DNA of 64,000 nt, taken from contig WACJ01000072.1 of assembly GCA_008973525.1 (NCBI GenBank), positions 682,001-746,000 of the forward strand, given 5' to 3'. The number at the start of each line of letters is the position of its first letter. Within the stretch, counting starts at the first letter, position 1. Under the pieces are notes generated by a model. It had not been told where the DNA came from, did not search any database, and worked only from the letters and a program-made list of their open reading frames with translations. Made by a program: the position numbers and the translations under genes. This DNA is from Stenopsyche tienmushanensis (lineage: Eukaryota; Arthropoda; Insecta; Trichoptera; Stenopsychidae). This document shows positions 22,561-34,646 of this stretch, piece by piece.

Positions 22561-24680
22561 ATTCATATGGATATGTGACATTGGGTGAAGTGATAAAGAA
22601 AACTGTTTGGCTATAGATGGTAAATATACCTAAGGTTAATTAATTTTAAGTTGTAATTTGTAACGTCAGTTCCAAACGTAACATTTATTATTCTCATTGA
22701 ATTTCAACAACGATTGTCTCTCTAACTCAAGAAAATTTCTAACGTGAACTTAATAAGGAATTAATGAGATTATTTTAACAATTTCTCATTTATCTCTTTG
22801 AAACTTTACATAGTGCGTATGTCAATAGTTGAATGTTTTGTCATTAGTTAATCGCGAATGTTTCGCATTGTTAGTCATTGAATTCAGTATATCATGATTA
22901 GGATAATTTATGATTGTACTAATAGAAATTTTCTATTTGTCGTGGTTGGTTTATTATTAATATTGTAAATTAATTTATAGTCTGTTTTTCCTATATTGAA
23001 TTTTGTATTCTTCCTGTAACGTAATGATCGTAGTGCAAGATAACAGCGAAACATATTCTTGGCTACTAGGAATTAGTCGTTAATATGAAGAATCTATACA
23101 TTCGGAACGTTTATAGAAGTCACGAGATCATCTTTTGTTCGAAAGAAGCTTTGATGAAAATATTGTTTAAAATTTTTCCAAATGTAAATGATCTTTTTTA
23201 TTTAGTGTATTATGTGTGAGTGCTTAATTATGCTGTAAATTATAATAATCTCATATGTAAAATATAATATTGAACTCAATTGCTACTTTTTACGAACGTT
23301 AATCTAAATTTTCACCAGAAGACACAATATAAAATGCTTATTCAAGATTTATATCTAAACGTTTTACATAATATTAAATATTGGAGATACTTATTACTAC
23401 ATATCGAAAAAATTCTCTTTCTCGACACTCTTTTAAAGAATGTGTTCACACATTGATTTTGTTATATTTTAAGTATTAGATTGTCTTAAAACCATTAGAA
23501 ATACGATCACATACACCGACCGACTACTTTTTTGAAGCGTAATTGTGATGTGAATATATAATCTTGTTTAATTAAAACTTATAAATGGTGAAATACTATT
23601 GCTTGTGTGATATTTGTTAAGTTATGGTGGAGGTTATAATTTAAATAAATCAGTTTTTCTACATAAATATCTACTGCAGCTAAGGATGATAATATTAAAT
23701 ATCTCTAGCTGAATTATTATATGTATTCTGTGTCTGGGATATAACATTAAATTATGTTTTATACTTATTTTGTCTAAAATTGACATAGTATATAAAGATG
23801 ATATATATGATGAATGGACTTCCACATTTAGTCTGACCTTTTTTAAAAGCATTAGTAGAGTAACTGCATGTATGACATACATATAAATATGCGGCTAAGC
23901 ATTAACACTTTGTAAAGTTCCCTCACTATTTATAAATCTCTTTGTTTTAGATGAGAAATTATTTGATTATTACTAAGTGATCCATATCCTGCTTATTTTC
24001 TACTGCAATGATGTGATATCATTTAACATAGAATTTTGTATTTAAATATTTTTTACTACCAAATATTATTTATTTGTTTTTTTTTGTACATATGTTTATA
24101 TTGCAGTTGAAGATGTCATAGTTTAAATTGATTTATTTTCATTGTTTTTTCCGTTTAAAGGATAAATTTACCAAATTCCGGATTTAATGTGGCGTTTGGT
24201 TAGTTTCAGAGATGTCGTCTGCCATTCCGTAATTGTTAAGTAGTTACTTATTCGAAATGCACGAGACAGTAGAATATTTTTGCTTCGGAATCTGTTCAAA
24301 AAGGCACACATTTTAATGAAAGCGTTCATACAATTATTTTTGTTATTAAAAACTGTATCACTAGAATTGTAAGTTTGAATGGGTGTTTAGGACGTTCCTA
24401 AGCCTAGCCTAATCAGCTTAATGGTTAATAAATAGCAATTTGATTATAAATTATTATAAATATTGATATCTGTGTTTATGCAATAAATTGGAATAACATT
24501 AAGTGTTTTTTTAATCAACCTTTTATGAATAATCAATAGAATTCCCAATGCACTTCATATACTCACACGACAAATAACACTTAATGCGGTTACATTTTAA
24601 TTGATAAAAATATGTATTTAGTACGAATGATGTTTGTTGATATATTTAATACTAATTTGCAAAATTCCTAAAATTACATA
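22561..24680. other. Intergenic AT-rich DNA, no gene seen
   Basis: Only short accidental open frames are present. I see no conserved protein, RNA gene or terminal repeat. Part could still be a longer alpha-SNAP 3' UTR. Confidence 0.45.
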
Positions 24681-25440
24681 AGTGTGGTATTTTTTAAAAC
24701 AATCTCCAGGGTGAAGGCCGGGCTTTTTCTCGCACGTATCGCAATATAACGATGTTTTTTTCCTGGAATATTACGATGCGAACATACCATACAATCTTTG
24801 TAGTTTGTAGAATCATATATATAATGGGGATTACTTTTAAATCGTTCCTCATCATCAATCGTTGATCTACGCTTGTTATCTGTCTTTTTGTCTGTACAAA
24901 AATTCCTGATGATTTGCATCAATGTTTGATGAAATTTTATATGACTCTGGGGCTTTCGTCCTTCTTTTTTCTCTCGTATAATGTGTGCATTCACAATTGA
25001 GGCTTCTAGGCCCCCAAAAAAAAAAAACCTTTTTACTCACTAAACCGTTTCCTCCACCTTTTTAATGACTTACGCATAAAATAATATGACGTTGCCAGTT
25101 GATCGACAGTGTTTACTCCTCCCATATTTTTCATGTAATTTTAAATAGCTGTTGGCTTTTCAATCACTTCTTTTTGGTTGTTATTATCAATGTGTAACCG
25201 GGTTCCTTCTGGGACTTCTCGCCAAATGCGATGACGATGTGTGCTTTGCACTAAGCATCGTTACATTTCTCTTAACTCGCCAAGCTAATACACGTTTTTC
25301 TTTATTGTATGGTTTTGCCGTTAAGGAAATAATTTATTTTTAAATGTTCCTCAACAAGCTTTTGATTAGTGTAAAATCTGTCGGCGAATCCATGCTAACC
25401 TTTTATCAGATAACTTCCCAAATATGAGATGTTCACTGTG
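24680..25440 (-). mobile_element. piggyBac transposase (PGBD4-like) remnant
   Basis: Minus-strand text in broken frames reads RVKRNVTMLSAKHTS, VPEGTRLHIDNNNQKEVIEK, NYMKNMGGVNTVDQLATSYY and FMRKSLKRWRKRF. A C-terminal tail follows with CMVCSHRNIPGKKHRYIAIR and KSPAFTLEIVLKNTT. This matches the order in piggyBac transposases (WRDKR..VTMLST; P..V..YN..MGGVD..DQ; R.S.RWW; Cys-rich end). The later Cys residues are replaced. Frameshifts and stops show it is dead. Confidence 0.8.
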
Positions 25441-25849
25441 ACACAATTCGCAATTGTTTGTATACATGTGTTTGATGTGAGATTTCAGTTTTGTATTTTT
25501 ATAATACAATTGAATAATCTAAGCTCGTTATTTTCAGCGAGTTACTTCACGTTACTAAAATATGAAAACGGCTTATAACTCTGAAATCGCAATGGAACTT
25601 TTAAATATTTTTTTCCACCATAATTTTCATATTTAATGCGGAAAATTGTTAACGCTGTATCGTTAAAATTTATTTATAATAAATTTTGTTTGTGTATCGT
25701 CTGCATTTAGACCAAACGTCGGGTCATTCACACGCATCAGGTCACAGTCCGTTGTTTAAACGTGTATTTTGAACTTTTGACGTACTTTTATGCTCTCAAT
25801 CTTGCCGTATTCAATCGTTTGTATTCAAAGATATTTGTGTTTTTATATA

Positions 25850-26603
25850 TTATGGTGTCCCATAAGTTTCTTTCGTTTTCATATTAAGAAAAAAATAAAC
25901 AATAATTTGTGTTACATCAAAATTTATTGAATAATATATCATCCATTCTGTTCTATTACCTTTCTCCATCTCTCCGGAAGCCTTATAATGCCTTTTTGCC
26001 AAAATTTCCCAGGTTTGTTGGCAAAATATTGATCAAGGTACATTTTTATATAATTTTTTGAATCAAAATTTTTACCACGTAAAGAATTTTTCAATGAAAT
26101 AAATAAATAATAATCTGAAGGGTAGTTGGAAAATATTTTGTTGAATTGATCGTTTCACCTTGCTGAAGTAGCTCATAATAAACTACCCACTTCCAGTCCC
26201 ACCAAATGCATAGCAAAAGCTTTGTTTGGATGTAGGCCAGGTTTAGCTACAGTTAAAGTTTCTGTGCCCTTGGTCCAAGACCGTTTACGTTGGATATTCT
26301 CATAGAGTATCCAACTTTCATCTCCAGTGACAAGTCTCTTCCAAAAAGGTTGGCTATTATGTCGTTGGAGAAGAATATCGCATGTTGAAATACGCTGAAG
26401 TTTATTTGAGTCAGTCAGTTCATGAAGAAGCCACACATCTGAACGATTGATGTAGCCCAATTTTGTTAGATGATTATGGACGGATGTTGGTGGAATTTCT
26501 AGCTTGTTAGCTATTTCGCGAACAGTATATCGCGGGTTTTCTTCAACCATGGCTATGATTAGATCTGCGTTCATTTGCGAAAGACACTTATGGGACAACT
26601 TAA
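25850..26603 (-). mobile_element. Mariner-like element, deletion derivative, copy 1
   Basis: The ends carry the family's inverted repeats (GTGTCCCATAAGTTTCTTTC on the right end of the element; GACACTTATGGGACAAC on the other). The minus-strand frame 26598-26173 starts MSHKCLSQMNADLIIAMVEE. It has a helix-turn-helix (YTVREIANKLEIPPTSVHNH), the WVPHEL-like block and the first catalytic Asp region (LVTGDESWILYENIQRKR). The frame then breaks. The second catalytic Asp region is deleted, and the PSDYYLF and LPERWRKVIEQNG C-terminal blocks remain in another frame. It is 754 bp against about 1.3 kb for a full element. Confidence 0.85.
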
Positions 26604-26789
26604 TAGTTGTAATAGCAAGAAATGGCTGTTTTTGTATTTTGCAATGTATTTTTGATTTAAATTAATCACTGTTCTATTCGAATGGTTTAAAGAAAATTAG
26701 TTCTGAACTTCCAAAGTCATATAAAATGTGTAAACGAATGAGAAATTTCAACTTGTAAATTCTTTAAACAAAAAACTAACAACTATTTT

Positions 26790-26950
26790 GAACTAGATTA
26801 CACCCTTTCCAACGATACATGTACGTTTCTAGACGAAGAAATCCAGTGGTGTCAGATCTGGAAACCGTGCGAGCCACGGAATAGGGCACGTCCCCAGGCA
26901 AAGAAATCCAGTGGTGTCAGGTCTGGACACTCTCTGGTAGCAAATTATCC
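26790..26950 (-). mobile_element. Transposase remnant with repeated 'PDLTPLDF' motif
   Basis: On the minus strand the sequence reads CPDLTPLDFFAWGRALFRG and then, in another frame, a second copy of the same 'CCAGA(C/T)CTGACACCACTGGA' segment. 'PDLTPLDFFLWGY' is the final catalytic region of Tc1/mariner-superfamily transposases. The related remnant at 29225-29515, in the opposite orientation, has the same doubled structure. Confidence 0.5.
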
Positions 26951-26999
26951 CCTTTACCCCCAAAAAATAAATTGTCGGTCCATGTGCAAAACACCCTGT

Positions 27000-28120
27000 A
27001 TATTCCAATTTAAAACGACACCAAAATAAATTGAGATTATTTTTGCTATGTTTACATTGTGATAATACAACAGACTCTTTGATAGTCCCTCATATGTTTT
27101 ATTGATAACTGGTTGGGTTTTACCATGACTTGATGTGTTTACTTGGTGTGATTGGCATATGGTGGGAAAATCCCAACAATCGTTAATGCCATTTGTCGCT
27201 TACTATAATCATTATGAAATAATATGCCAATCTATGAGTACAATAACATTAGTCGATGATTAATTTACAGCAATATAATAGTTATAAATTCCAGTTGGCA
27301 ATAGAATTGGAATTTTATTAATCATTCTTCAGTTTTTAATAATCTTCTGGAAAGTATGATTTATATTATTAATTATTTATTTTAGTGTATTCACTTCACT
27401 GTAGTAATCGGCATGCTAGTAAACCATGCACAAGAAACCACGCTCATGGAATCCGCCCATTATGGATATACTATTTTTGTACAGGGTGTGATGGAGATTG
27501 AAGGAGAACATTTAAAAGCAGCTATTCTTTACCTCGATCTTTAAACCTGTTTGTGAGACAAGATGGAAATTTGGAAGTAATTGAATGATTGTATAGGCAT
27601 TAAAGATGGATCAAAAAAAAAGAAATCAAGCATCATTGAAAATTTGAGCTCCATCCAACGTTTTATAAATAAAACACAAGAACCGCAATGGGATTTTTTA
27701 AATTGCTGTTATACTTACTGCTAAAACATAAACGGGTGACCTCAGATGCAATTCTAAGAACAATGGAACGTAAATTCCGACTTCCTTCAAGGCATTTTAG
27801 CAGCGCGAAAAAACATATTAAAAATAGATTTTGCAGTAAATTTAATGCGATAATTGCGCATGGTTCTGGATAACTAACATTAAAATCATCTTTGAATGAT
27901 CTCAGAATTTGTTAAATCTTTCCGGTTTTATCCGTTTGAGTCATCGAATTTTTCGATGTTTCGATGACTTTTATGTCAAGTATGAATTGATGTGTGTATT
28001 TAGCATAATCGTACATGAAACTATTGCACACAGAATAAAATATAAGTAGACACAACACAAATCGTATTACCGCGTCAAGTACATACTTTCTGACTGTAGT
28101 TCGACGTCTATATATCGCTA
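27000..28120. other. Non-coding, no gene seen
   Basis: AT-rich DNA with small open frames of no recognisable similarity. No terminal repeats were identified. Confidence 0.4.
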
Positions 28121-28139
28121 CTATGCACTTTTGGCGGAA

Positions 28140-28325
28140 TTTTTTTAAAGGCATATACACTTGAACCTTTTTTGTGCGGTAGATACGTTCCGCGGAAAAT
28201 CGCATATAAAAAATTGCACAAATAAAAGCTATGACTTATTTAGAAAAAGCGAAGATGCCTTCCATGGATTTTAAAAACCGCATAACTTTGAAACAGCTAT
28301 ATAAAATATATCCAAAATCGCACAA
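28140..28325 (-). repeat. Inverted repeat copy, left
   Basis: This segment is closely similar to the reverse complement of 31245-31405. It includes 'CGGTAGATACGTTCCGCGGA', 'CCATGGATTTTAAAA' and 'CTTTGAAACAGCTATATAAA'. The two copies face each other about 2.9 kb apart. They may be independent copies of one interspersed repeat or the arms of one larger element. Confidence 0.6.
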
Positions 28326-28544
28326 AAAGGTTAATATAAAAACAGGAAAACAATAAGGCAATTGAAAAATAACATTTAAAGGGAGTCTTGCATCATTGGT
28401 AAAATATTTAAGGATGTCTGACATCTGGCATCTCAAATGCCAGACATCCACTAGATAAATACGAATTATTTTAATTACAAACTATCATCGCTATATGAAT
28501 ATTTTCGTTGCGATTTTCAATATGACTTAAAATCGCTCTCTTCT

Positions 28545-28900
28545 TCGGAAGAAATAGTATACCCAGTGTCACAGTGATCGATTGCAAGATCGATCGCGGC
28601 GCAATCAGTAACAATGGTCTCGACGCACGAGTTGGCTGCGATGAACGACGGAACACATTTATGATTTTATCCGAAGAGGACCATCGCCATCAATAATTTG
28701 CCGCTAATTTGACAGTCTGCTGTTGTTTTGATAATCCATCGCTGATGTGATGACACTTCATGTGAGGTCGGGAATGGCGTCATCATTCGTCCGTCACTCC
28801 TTTGCAGAAATCTCTTCTTGAAAATAGAAAATATGAAGCTGATTGGCTTGCAGTTTTCTTCCGCGTTACAGCAATGTATCAGGATTTTGAAAAAATACAT
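28545..28900 (+). repeat. Repeat family C copy
   Basis: It carries a block with 'GGCTGCGATGAACGACGGAA' that is shared with 60470-60660 in the same orientation and 39395-39930 in the opposite orientation. The match to 39395-39930 extends through 'TGATGTGATGACACTTCATG' to the 3' side, so the element is at least 500 bp. No clear coding; class unknown. Confidence 0.55.
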
Positions 28901-29224
28901 CTCTTCTAATTACCAATAATTCAGTATGGGAAGATTTTACTAATATTGTTGATTATAATTCAAATATACATTTTTCTGTTGGCCAAAAATCAGTAGGACT
29001 TCAAATTTAATTAACATGCACTGTCTCGTTACAATTTTTTAAAATAATTTTTCATTGAAGAATCGATTGTAACGCTTATAAATAAACAAATATCTATGCA
29101 GTTACAATGATAATTAAAATTATTCCAAAGATCTAGGGACCTGTTAGGACTATCTATTTTAAAGATTGCAAAGGGTTAAAGCAAACAGAAGTTGGAATCG
29201 ATGAACCATGCAGCGAATGACCTT

Positions 29225-29515
29225 TGCTTGTGGAGTTCTTACTGACATTTTCCTATTGTAGTCCTCCAAACAAAAATAGGCATTCGTAATATGTACAAAC
29301 GTTTGAAAAATTCTGTATGATCGATGTGGAAAGTAATGAATGCTTGAATTTCGTCATCGGAAAGTCTCGCAGCTGGTCTCGAGTCTCCAGACCTGACACC
29401 ATTGGATTTCTTTGTCCGGAGACCTGCCCTATTACGAGGCTTGCACGGTCTCCAGACCTGACACCACTGGATTTTTTGTTGTCTAAGGACGTGCAGAAGA
29501 ACTAATTTAGGCGAC
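29225..29515 (+). mobile_element. Transposase remnant with doubled 'PDLTPLDF' motif
   Basis: Plus-strand text reads SPDLTPLDF twice, about 80 bases apart and in different frames, the second ending LARSPDLTPLDFLLSKDVQKN. It is the counterpart of 26790-26950. The motif is that of the last catalytic block in Tc1/mariner-superfamily transposases. No catalytic context remains. Confidence 0.5.
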
Positions 29516-30820
29516 AAATAGGGCTTCTTATATGTAATTGATTTAAGGCAATAATGTTTCCATTAACTTTTAGATTTTTTAATTTTTTTTTTTTTTTTGG
29601 AAATAGCTCGTGTCCGATGTGTCATTTTTAGAAGAATAATTACTTTCTATATGCGTTTGTCTGTGTTGCGACATAAGGAACACGATGTTGAATACATCCT
29701 TAATTGCTATATTCAGATGCTTAAAAGTAACTGGTTGATCGTCCTTGTTTAAGGATTTTTTAAATTCAAGAAAATCAGCAATTAAATCCGAACGTTAAAG
29801 GTTAGTTTAATTAAATAAAGCTAACTTTCAACAATAGTAACATATATGGAGGGTAATGGAATGTCACCACAATTAATTTAAAAACATCGCGTTTTCCTTA
29901 TTATCTGGATTTTTTTGGGCACGAATCTCACCATTATTCAAATTAAGAAAATTTCCAAATGCAAACAGCATGGTTGGGATGTTAAAGAAGCAAAAAATTG
30001 ACACGTCTTTTAGAAGTTCAGATGCGTCGAAGGCATTCGACACGATCCGTTGTCGTCTATCCTCATCGGCTTCGGTCACATTTATTCGAAAATATGACAT
30101 GGAATGGCTCAAAAACAACCATTTCCCGAATTTATGCATCGCCGACGATCTTTTATCGCCTTATCGAATCCCATTCCCGGTCGTTTGTATTCAAAGCTTG
30201 CACTGAAAAATGTATGTTTTCATATGATGGCGATGAACTTTTTTACACGAGGAAAAGTATTAATTTCGCGGAAATGTTCTCAATCGCCATTAAAAATTGA
30301 ATTTAAAAAAACCCATTGATTTATACGCATTCCATTTCGAGGCAACCCTCATACCGATGTGCTCGGTAAAAAAATATTAGATGTATGCTGCTGATGATGT
30401 AAAAACGAAGTTTCTTAATGGTTGCCTGAAAGAATGCCAGCGATTAATTTGATATCATCATTATATAATAGCTACGAACATTATATGATCAAATTACAAG
30501 TTTTTAGTAGACTTGCCATCAACTTTATATATGAATCTGGAATTTTAATTGGAATGTTCAAGATCTGCATGTGCATTTATATCTTTTGATTTACATGGTT
30601 TTTACCGGGCTTAGAGAAACCTATTCATTTTTCTATTGTAGATTATCATAAATGAGCTATTTCTTATCATCAGGTACAATGCCATTAAAAAAAAAACTAT
30701 TTTTTGTATTATCAAGAAAGCGTAGCACGTGTTTCGTTGCAAATTTTTGTCGTGCTCAGTCAAGGCTTGCGGTATCCATCCTATTCCATAACACATATCC
30801 TATTCGTTTATCTGATGAGT
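29516..30820. other. Non-coding, unresolved
   Basis: A run of about 18 T's lies near 29583-29600. The block at 29970-30300 has better base balance and overlapping open frames on both strands, but none resembles a protein I know. No gene is supported. Confidence 0.35.
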
Positions 30821-31240
30821 TTTGCACAGTGGTCTTCAGGTGCAATGTGCTATTTTAACAGCGCCATCTCTTGTGGCCCTGCGGAGACATTGCACCTGCT
30901 TACCGACCAATCGCTTCTTGCGCGTGCATCGTTACCGGTTGGGTAGTGACGCGCAGGAAGCGAGAGTCGGGAGAGTCGTCGGTTGGCCTTGGCTGCGGGA
31001 GGTCGTCCCTCCTGCATCCAGGCATCTCTCTCTCTATCTGTAATGCGGAATAAATAGTTATCTTGCGAAGAGAGTCTTTCCTTTCAACGCCCTTCGTATT
31101 CCCATCCATTCGTACAGCAGCATCACAGTCCGATAGAAGAACGGACCCGTACGGTAGCGCGGCCATCTCGACGAGCACGTGGAGGCGGGGAGCCACCCGG
31201 GGACTCTACCCCCGAAAGCGCCCCCGCCTCAAACGTTACA
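30820..31240 (+). mobile_element. LTR-like sequence
   Basis: A GC-rich block stands out from its AT-rich surroundings. It includes 'GAGTCGGGAGAGTCGTCGGT', 'TGGCTGCGGGAGGTCGTC', a TCTCTCTC tract and AATAAA at about 31049-31054, followed by a GC-rich tail. Similar pieces recur at 47265-47400 and 52080-52140. The order (GC-rich body, AATAAA, downstream GC-rich part) resembles an LTR. No second LTR or gag-pol is present, so a solo or truncated LTR is the best guess. Confidence 0.4.
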
Positions 31241-31244
31241 GTGC

Positions 31245-31405
31245 GATTTAGGATATATTTTATATAGCTGTTTCAAAGTTACGCGGCTTTTAAAATCCAT
31301 GGAACGCATCTTCACTTTTTCTATGAGAGTCATAGCTTTTTTTGTGCGATTTTCCGCGGAACGCATCTACCGCAGAAAAAAAAGTTTGAGTATATACAAA
31401 TAAAA
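31245..31405 (+). repeat. Inverted repeat copy, right
   Basis: Reverse complement of this stretch matches 28140-28325 over nearly its whole length with scattered substitutions. See the left copy. Confidence 0.6.
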
Positions 31406-31614
31406 TCGCTTATAAAAATGTTTCTATCAATGTGTCCGGACATAAACCTCAGGTCTTAAAATACGCGAATATTTTTGGGTTTCTCTAGTGTACTGCTTTA
31501 AAACTAGTTTTCCGTCGGATAACGTTAAATCATTATGTCATTGTTGAATTAATTTGAAAGTTTGGTTATTACTAACCTATTCTTATTTTTTTTAAAAAAT
31601 GTTTGCCTTATATA

Positions 31615-32085
31615 AAACATGTCAAAGCTGAAGATTGAAGAGATTTGTTTGAAACCAAAAGAAGTTATACTGAATCTGTACTGCTTTTTTGTTGGCAAGG
31701 AGACATCCACGGCGTGCCACCACTGTCAAGCAGAAGTCGATAACACACCATTGATGACTGTGAGGCTTGGATGCTCCAGAGAAATACGCTGAAACAAGCA
31801 CTCGGGGTAGATGAGCTCAAAATCGAAGACATGGTCCACAGCATGATAGTGAGCAAGAAGAACTGGGACCTTTGGCGGGAATTTGCAGAGGAAATGATGA
31901 CTGCCAAAAAGGGCAGTGACGCAGAACGGCTTTCCAACACTAGAATAGGGCTATATCAAAGGCTAGACTACCTGTCCCCCTGAAACAACGTGATAAACAA
32001 TACCAAGGGGACAGAGAAGGACATGGGAGGGGTTTAGTTAGTAAGAATCTGACACTACCCTGGGGCCATCAACCCCCAAAGTGCA
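31615..32085 (+). mobile_element. R1-clade LINE, 3' end
   Basis: The frame at 31700-31770 reads CHHCQAEVDNT, the start of the C-terminal CCHC motif of R1-type elements. The frame at 31771-31983 continues MLQRNTLKQALGVDELKIED, MVHSMIVSKKNWDLWREFAE and EMMTAKKGSDAERL. This matches the post-RT tail of the R1/TRAS group. The 3' UTR with 'GAGGGGTTTAGT' and 'ACACTACCCTGGGG' is shared with 59820-59930. It is truncated and frame-shifted. Confidence 0.75.
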
Positions 32086-32128
32086 AGATTTCGTAGAAAA
32101 GTAACTCTCGGAATTTAAATGTATTTAA

Positions 32129-32379
32129 CCCCTTAAATGGATATGACGTATATATCCGTCAAGACCAAAGTCCATGCAAAGTGGGTATGACGGATATATC
32201 CGCACTGTGAAAGTTAAGCAAACCTCAATGGAAAATGACGGATATGTACGATTGCAGTGTTGTGTATGTTAAATGTAAGAATGATTCATCTCGGGAACTG
32301 ACTTTTTCGAACTTGGTGATATGCTATTTTCGTATACTGGATATAACGTACGTATCCGCTAGCGGCTAGGTTGAAGGGG
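32129..32379. mobile_element. TTAA-flanked MITE with internal ATATCCG repeats
   Basis: TTAA sits on both sides (32125-32128 and 32380-32383). The inverted ends are CCCCTTAAATGG and CCCCTTCAACCT. Inside, a short motif around 'GACGGATATATCCG' recurs in both orientations at least four times (near 32145, 32190, 32238 and 32350). It is piggyBac-type by target site and has no coding sequence. Confidence 0.65.
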
Positions 32380-32383
32380 TTAA

Positions 32384-33360
32384 GGATACAAATTAATTAT
32401 GCGATTTTCCTTATAAATGCAATAATGGGATTTTTTTAAAAAATAATCAGAAATCATTGCAAATTTACAACTGCGTGTTTTCTTCATTGATGTCGATATG
32501 ACAAAGAGGAAAACGCACGAGGAGTAAATAAAATGATTTTTGTCTAATTTCTCACATGTGGGATGTTCGATACATTTTAAGATCTCATATATGTGGTTAT
32601 ATTTTGAGCAATTTTCTTAAATATATATAAGTCTCGTAATATTCTAATGCGAACATCATTAATTAAAATGGCTTCCGTGAGAACGATAAAGTTTTCCCGT
32701 GTTTCACAGCTTCAGGATATCCAATTAGGTTTTTTCCAGCGTTTATCTCGGATTTTACTAGCGGCAATGTAATTTCCACGACAAAATTGCGAGAAAGTTT
32801 CGCGACATTTAAACAAATATGCAAACTTTGAACTTTTTAAAAGCGAATGAATGGAAACTTCTTCATTAAAGCATGAATTGAACAATGAAGTTCTGCAAGA
32901 CGGGAGTCGTCTTGATACATCTCCCAATGCTTCTACGCTTCGTAGGGTCTTTTACTTTATTAAGTCGTAATTAAATTGATCGAGAAATCTCTACTGATTA
33001 TGAATAGTTATAGCTGAAACTTTGAATTTCAATAAAGCAACAATTAGGACGATATAATGTTTGATTACTCGAGAGTGTTTAATATACTGCAACCATCTTA
33101 ATTATATTTTCAATCAAATCGTCTGATATGTTTATAATGATTATATGCATGACGATTTTAAATTGATCCATAATGTGTTCTTGTTGAATTTACGATATCA
33201 TTTATATTTTAGCACGGAGCAAAGTTTCATAACAATAAATTGGGCGTAAAATAGACTGCAAAAACTAACTAGATTTTATAACTTAGTATTAAAAAAAGTA
33301 GCTAAGATAACAGTATAAATTAGTAGGATAGATAAATATCATTCGCGACCTCATTTGACG
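32384..33360. other. Non-coding, no gene seen
   Basis: AT-rich DNA without recognisable coding or transposon ends. Confidence 0.4.
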
Positions 33361-33364
33361 TAAG

Positions 33365-33510
33365 CCACCTATTTAAGTTAGCTTCTGAGGGAGCTTCGTG
33401 ATCGTACAGATCATAGAAAATGCCACAAAAAGCCCTAAAAGTGGACGGAGTGTCAACAAAATCCAAATGGTCCGCTTTTCGGATCACTGACATGACGAAT
33501 AAGCGCCTCG
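33365..33510 (-). repeat. Repeat family D, reverse copy
   Basis: Reverse complement contains the 'AGCGGTCCG'-type hairpin region and the 'GGCATTTT..TATGATCTGTACGATCACG' block found at 1-175 and 42112-42275. Confidence 0.6.
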
Positions 33511-33994
33511 CGCGGATGGGTTGTTTAAATTTGACTACCGGACCGACAAAGAGGCTCAGTTAAGGTGGAAAAGTTGATTAGAAAAAAAGCTGCTTTATTT
33601 TATGCTGCATAGCCAAGGCTACGTCGAAGATGATGAATTTTACTGGATATTTATTGTCGATGATAACTAATATTTTTCCATTAGATGAAATAATAAATAA
33701 GCATAATGCTAAAAGCGCTTACAAATTTATGACCCGACGTCATTCCATCCCACTCACTGTTTAATACGATATCAATCATATTGTTGTACTGTTGAGATTG
33801 CTAACATTGTCCTATGACAAGAGTATAAATTTAGCATTTAAATGGCAATAAATAAAACAAACAAAGGCTTACACAATGGAGTAATATGACTTCTAGAAAT
33901 AAAACTTAATTTATATGTCACAAAGAGGAAAAATTCACCTCTTGATTGCCACATGTTTTCAATGCGAAAAAAAGTGCTTTTACACTAATAAATA

Positions 33995-34644
33995 TTAGGT
34001 TGTCCCATAAGTGTCTTTCGCGAATGAACACAGATCTAATCATAGCCATGGTTGAAGAAAATTCGCGATATACTGTTCGCGAAATAGCTAACAAGTTAGA
34101 AATTCCACGAACGTCCGTCCATAATTATCTGACTAAATTGGGCTACATCAATCGTTCAGATGTGTGGTTTTCTCATGAACTGGCTGACTCAAATAAACTT
34201 CAGCGCATTTCAACATGCGATCTTCTTCTCCAGCGACATAATAGCCAAACTTTTTTGAAGAGACTTGTCACTGGAGATGAAAGTTGGATACTCTATGAGA
34301 ATATCCAACGTAAACGGTCTCGGACCAATGGTACAGAGGCTTTAACTGTAGCTAAACCTGGCCTATATAAAAAAAAGCTTTGCTTAAAAATTGCTTTCAT
34401 TGAAAAATTCTTTACGCGGTAAAAATTTTAATTCAAAAAATGATATAAAAATGTACATTGATCAATATTTTGTCTATAAACCTAGGAAATTTTGGCAAGA
34501 AGGCATTATGAGGCTTCCGGATAGATGGAGAAAGGTAACAGAACAGAATGGATCATATATTATTCAATAAATTTTGATACAATACAAGTTATTGTTTATT
34601 TTTTTCTTAATATGAAAACGAAAGAAACTTATGGGACACCCTAA
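33995..34644 (+). mobile_element. Mariner-like element, deletion derivative, copy 2
   Basis: It has a TA duplication on both sides and terminal inverted repeats TTAGGTTGTCCCATAAGTGT and TTAGGGTGTCCCATAAGTTT (reverse complement). The frame beginning near 34021 encodes MNTDLIIAMVEENSRYTVRE, the helix-turn-helix and LVTGDESWILYENIQRKR. It then runs out of frame after VAKPGL. The rest of the catalytic domain is deleted, leaving only the C-terminal FVYKPRKFWQEGIMRLPDRW-like block before the right end. At 650 bp it is the shortest of the three copies. Confidence 0.87.
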
Positions 34645-34646
34645 TA

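Noticed and set aside
29970..30319. Overlapping open frames on both strands
   Set aside because: No frame resembles a known protein, and the overlaps on both strands point to base composition, not selection.
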